6,391 nucleotides of DNA. Source: Clostridia bacterium (GTDB lineage: Bacteria; Bacillota; Clostridia; Christensenellales; Aristaeellaceae). The position numbers and the translations under genes were made by a program. The stretch covers positions 1 to 6,391 of the forward strand of contig JAEDIV010000147.1 of assembly GCA_016296675.1 (NCBI GenBank), read 5' to 3'. The notes under the pieces were generated by a model. That model had not been told where the DNA came from, ran no database searches, and worked only from the letters and a program-made list of their open reading frames with translations. Below, piece after piece: positions 4,316 through 6,391 of this stretch; position 1 is the stretch's first letter, and each line of letters begins with the position of its first letter.

Positions 4316-5485
4316 ATGCGCAAGCTTTTTTCCTCCGAATCCGTAACCGAGGGACATCCCGATAAAATCTGCGACCAGATTTCCGATTCCATTCTGGACG
4401 CAATCCTTGAAAAGGATCCCAATGCCCACGTTGCGTGCGAATGCATTACCACTACCGGCCTTATTCTTGTCATGGGCGAAATCACTGCCGACTGCTATGT
4501 CGACATCGCGAAGATTGCCCGCGACAAGGCGATTGAAATCGGCTACGACAGAGCCAAATACGGCTTCGACGGCCATTCCTGCTCTGTGCTTGTATCGGTT
4601 GACGAACAGTCTCCCGATATCGCCATGGGCGTAAACAATGCGCTTGAAGGCAGAGGTCAAAATCTGTTCGATACCGGCGCGGGCGATCAGGGCATGATGT
4701 TCGGCTATGCCACAAATGAGACCGATGAGTATATGCCCATGCCCATCGCGCTGGCACACAGAATCACCAGAAGAATGGCGTTTGTCCGCAAAAGCGGCCT
4801 TGTGAACTACATGCGCCCCGACGGAAAGGCGCAGGTTACCGTCGAGTATGAAGACGATGTGCCTGTCCGCGTGGACACCGTAGTGCTTTCCACCCAGCAC
4901 GCGCCCGAGGTTGATCATGCTACGATCGAAAAGGACATGATCGAGCTCGTCATCAAGGAAGCCATTCCTGCAAACCTCATCGACGAAAATACCCGCTTCC
5001 TCATTAACCCCACCGGCAGATTCGTTGTCGGCGGCCCGCAGGGCGACAGCGGCCTTACCGGCAGAAAAATCATCGTCGACACCTACGGCGGAATGGGCCG
5101 TCACGGCGGCGGCGCCTTCTCCGGAAAGGATCCGACAAAGGTTGACAGAAGCGCGGCTTACGCTGCCCGTCACGCTGCAAAGAACGTGGTAGCCGCCGGC
5201 CTTGCCAGAAAGTGCGAAATCCAGCTGGCCTATGCCATCGGCGTTGCCAAGCCTGTTTCCATCACTGTTGACACCTTCGGAACCGGCGTAAAGACCGATG
5301 AAGAACTGGCTGAAATCGTTTCCAAGGTATTCGATCTTCGCCCTGCAGCAATCATCGAGCGCCTTGATCTCAGAAAGCCTGTCTACGCACAGGTTGCCAG
5401 CTACGGCCATTTCGGAAGAAATGACCTTGACCTTTCCTGGGAAAAACTGGACTATGTAGACGCGCTTAAGGAAGCAGTTCGTTAA
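4316..5485 (+). CDS. metK: S-adenosylmethionine synthetase (389 aa)
   Basis: Makes S-adenosylmethionine from methionine and ATP, releasing phosphate and pyrophosphate; cytoplasmic, a tetramer in the family. The N-terminal motif SESVTEGHPDKICDQISDS (7-25) carries the catalytic His14 and metal ligand Asp16. ECITTTGLILVMGEI follows, then the methionine-binding GAGDQGMMFGYA (121-132). GGPQGDSGLTGRKIIVDTYG precedes the glycine-rich GGGAFSGKD loop (264-272). The C-terminus is complete (DALKEAVR) and the length typical. The start at 4316 gives the canonical N-terminus, but its ribosome site is modest: GGAAG at 4300-4304, 11 bases away, unlike the GGAGG sites of neighbouring genes. An out-of-frame ATG lies at 4294. 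Controlled by the upstream SAM-I riboswitch, hence product feedback. Confidence 0.98.
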   Translation: MRKLFSSESVTEGHPDKICDQISDSILDAILEKDPNAHVACECITTTGLILVMGEITADCYVDIAKIARDKAIEIGYDRAKYGFDGHSCSVLVSVDEQSPDIAMGVNNALEGRGQNLFDTGAGDQGMMFGYATNETDEYMPMPIALAHRITRRMAFVRKSGLVNYMRPDGKAQVTVEYEDDVPVRVDTVVLSTQHAPEVDHATIEKDMIELVIKEAIPANLIDENTRFLINPTGRFVVGGPQGDSGLTGRKIIVDTYGGMGRHGGGAFSGKDPTKVDRSAAYAARHAAKNVVAAGLARKCEIQLAYAIGVAKPVSITVDTFGTGVKTDEELAEIVSKVFDLRPAAIIERLDLRKPVYAQVASYGHFGRNDLDLSWEKLDYVDALKEAVR

Positions 5486-5491
5486 GCTTTT

Positions 5492-5531
5492 GTGGGATTT
5501 GTGTTTTTCGCATAAATCCCACTTTTATTTT
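5492..5531 (+). terminator. Intrinsic terminator of metK
   Basis: GTGGGATTT (5492-5500) pairs with AAATCCCAC (5514-5522) around a 13-base loop, followed by TTTTATTTT (5523-5531). It starts 6 bases after the metK stop, separating metK from guaB. Confidence 0.9.
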
Positions 5532-5543
5532 ACATCCAAAGGA

Positions 5544-5572
5544 TTGACGAAATCCGTATTAATGTGTAGAAT
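5544..5572 (+). promoter_or_regulatory. Promoter of guaB
   Basis: TTGACG (5544-5549), a 17-base spacer and TAGAAT (5567-5572): five of six matches at each box. The start would be near 5579, leaving a leader of about 20 bases, too short for a purine riboswitch, and no aptamer core is visible. Confidence 0.8.
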
Positions 5573-5600
5573 CATCGAAAAGTCTGAGGAGGATATACTT

Positions 5601-6391
5601 ATGGCGATTATTCGAGAAGGATTAACGTTTGACGATGTACTGCTTGTCCCCCATAAGAGCGATGTTTTACCCCGTGAGGTAGACCTGTCTGTAGCGCTTT
5701 CGAGCCGCATTAAGCTTAACATTCCCGTAATCAGCGCGGCGATGGATACGGTTACCGATTCCCGACTGGCGATCGCAATTGCCAGAGACGGCGGCATGGG
5801 CATTATCCACAAGAACATGTCCATCGAAGAGCAGGCTGCGAGCGTTGACAAGGTAAAAAGAAGCGAGCATGGCGTTATCATCGATCCTTTCTATCTTTCT
5901 CCCGACCATCTGATTTCCGATGCGCTTGCACTCATGGAGAGATACCGCATCTCCGGTGTGCCGGTAACCCAGAACGGAGTTCTCGTTGGCATTATCACCA
6001 ACCGCGACATCCGCTTTGAGACCGATTATTCCAGAAAAATCAGCGAGGTTATGACGAGCAAAAATCTCGTCACCGCGCCCGAAGGCACCACCCTCGATCA
6101 GGCGAAGGATATCCTTGCCAACCACAGAATCGAGAAGCTGCCCATCGTAAATGATAAGTTTGAACTCCGCGGCCTCATCACCATCAAGGATATTGAAAAG
6201 GCTGTCAAGTATCCGAATTCCGCCAAGGATGCCAAGGGCCGTCTGCTCTGCGGCGCCGCCATCGGCGTAACGGGCGACGCGATGGAGCGTGCTCAGGCGC
6301 TGGTCGACGCAAAGGTTGACGCGCTGGGCATCGATACCGCCCACGGCCACAGCGCAGGCGTTATCAAGATGGTTGAAAAGGTCAAAGCCGC
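5601..6391 (+). CDS. guaB: IMP dehydrogenase, N-terminal part (cut by window end)
   Basis: Oxidises IMP to XMP with NAD, the committed step of guanine nucleotide synthesis. GGAGG (5588-5592) lies 8 bases before the ATG. The N-terminus MAIIREGLTFDDVLLVP and the motif ISAAMDTVTDSRLAIAIARDGGMGIIHKN are diagnostic of the TIM-barrel start. Residues about 94-210 form the inserted CBS pair: first around LISDALALMERYRISGVPV, second around TTLDQAKDILANHRIEKLPI; these bind adenine or guanine nucleotides and regulate the enzyme in the family. The barrel resumes with LLCGAAIGV and the NAD-binding DTAHGHS (245-251). Some 263 codons are present; the catalytic Cys loop and the flap lie beyond the window, so roughly half the gene is missing. 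It is not in the metK unit, having its own promoter after a terminator. Confidence 0.97.
   Translation, partial: MAIIREGLTFDDVLLVPHKSDVLPREVDLSVALSSRIKLNIPVISAAMDTVTDSRLAIAIARDGGMGIIHKNMSIEEQAASVDKVKRSEHGVIIDPFYLSPDHLISDALALMERYRISGVPVTQNGVLVGIITNRDIRFETDYSRKISEVMTSKNLVTAPEGTTLDQAKDILANHRIEKLPIVNDKFELRGLITIKDIEKAVKYPNSAKDAKGRLLCGAAIGVTGDAMERAQALVDAKVDALGIDTAHGHSAGVIKMVEKVKA

Noticed and set aside
4307..5410. Long minus-strand open frame of 367 codons antisense to metK
   Set aside because: It lies wholly opposite a complete metK, has no recognisable motif and arises from the C/G-rich third positions of metK codons.
5486..5600. Possible purine or guanine riboswitch ahead of guaB
   Set aside because: The gap holds only the metK terminator, a promoter and a leader of about 20 bases; no aptamer core is present.
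5667..6350. Minus-strand open frame of 227 codons opposite guaB
   Set aside because: Shadow of the guaB coding sequence; guaB is supported by motifs across its whole length.
1..6391. CRISPR array, insertion sequence, tRNA or rRNA genes
   Set aside because: No regularly spaced repeats, no transposase, no terminal repeats and no cloverleaf apart from the tRNA-like part of tmRNA were seen.

Overview
The window looks chromosomal, from a Gram-positive bacterium of the class Clostridia (Bacillota). The grounds are strong GGAGG-type ribosome binding sites, many intrinsic terminators, an S-box (SAM-I) riboswitch ahead of metK, smpB followed directly by ssrA, and a tmRNA tag ending ANNENYAFAA. The preference for GCC, GGC and ATC codons in the core genes suggests a moderate-GC gut-type lineage. 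This is inference; no species can be named from the sequence.

Layout. Positions 1-1400 hold small accessory-type genes. On the minus strand are a possible gene start at the left edge, a 70-residue acidic-tailed protein (34-246) and a 100-residue protein with a probable coiled coil (292-594). On the plus strand is a stand-alone GIY-YIG nuclease (739-1113). Convergent to it is a Cro/C1-type (XRE) HTH regulator (start at 1398) whose reading frame has no stop before the terminator it shares with the nuclease gene. Positions 1413-1632 have no gene but two RNA hairpins. Positions 1633-2482 hold ssrA (tmRNA) and smpB, both minus strand, the two parts of trans-translation, driven by a clear promoter at 2509-2537. 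A sulfatase/phosphodiesterase-superfamily hydrolase (2584-3984, minus) follows, with its own promoter and terminator. Divergent from it is metK (4316-5485, plus), preceded by a complete SAM-I riboswitch with terminator and a plausible antiterminator. The window ends inside guaB (from 5601), which has its own promoter.

Functionally, ssrA, smpB, metK and guaB are core genes: ribosome rescue, S-adenosylmethionine synthesis, guanine nucleotide synthesis. The left part looks like accessory DNA beside the 3' end of ssrA, a well-known integration site for mobile elements, but no integrase or second attachment site is visible. The most unusual arrangement is the convergent nuclease/regulator pair. 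One bidirectional terminator hairpin lies inside both reading frames, so the regulator mRNA may lack a stop codon and be a substrate for the tmRNA encoded beside it. A lost stop through a one-base indel is the simpler explanation.
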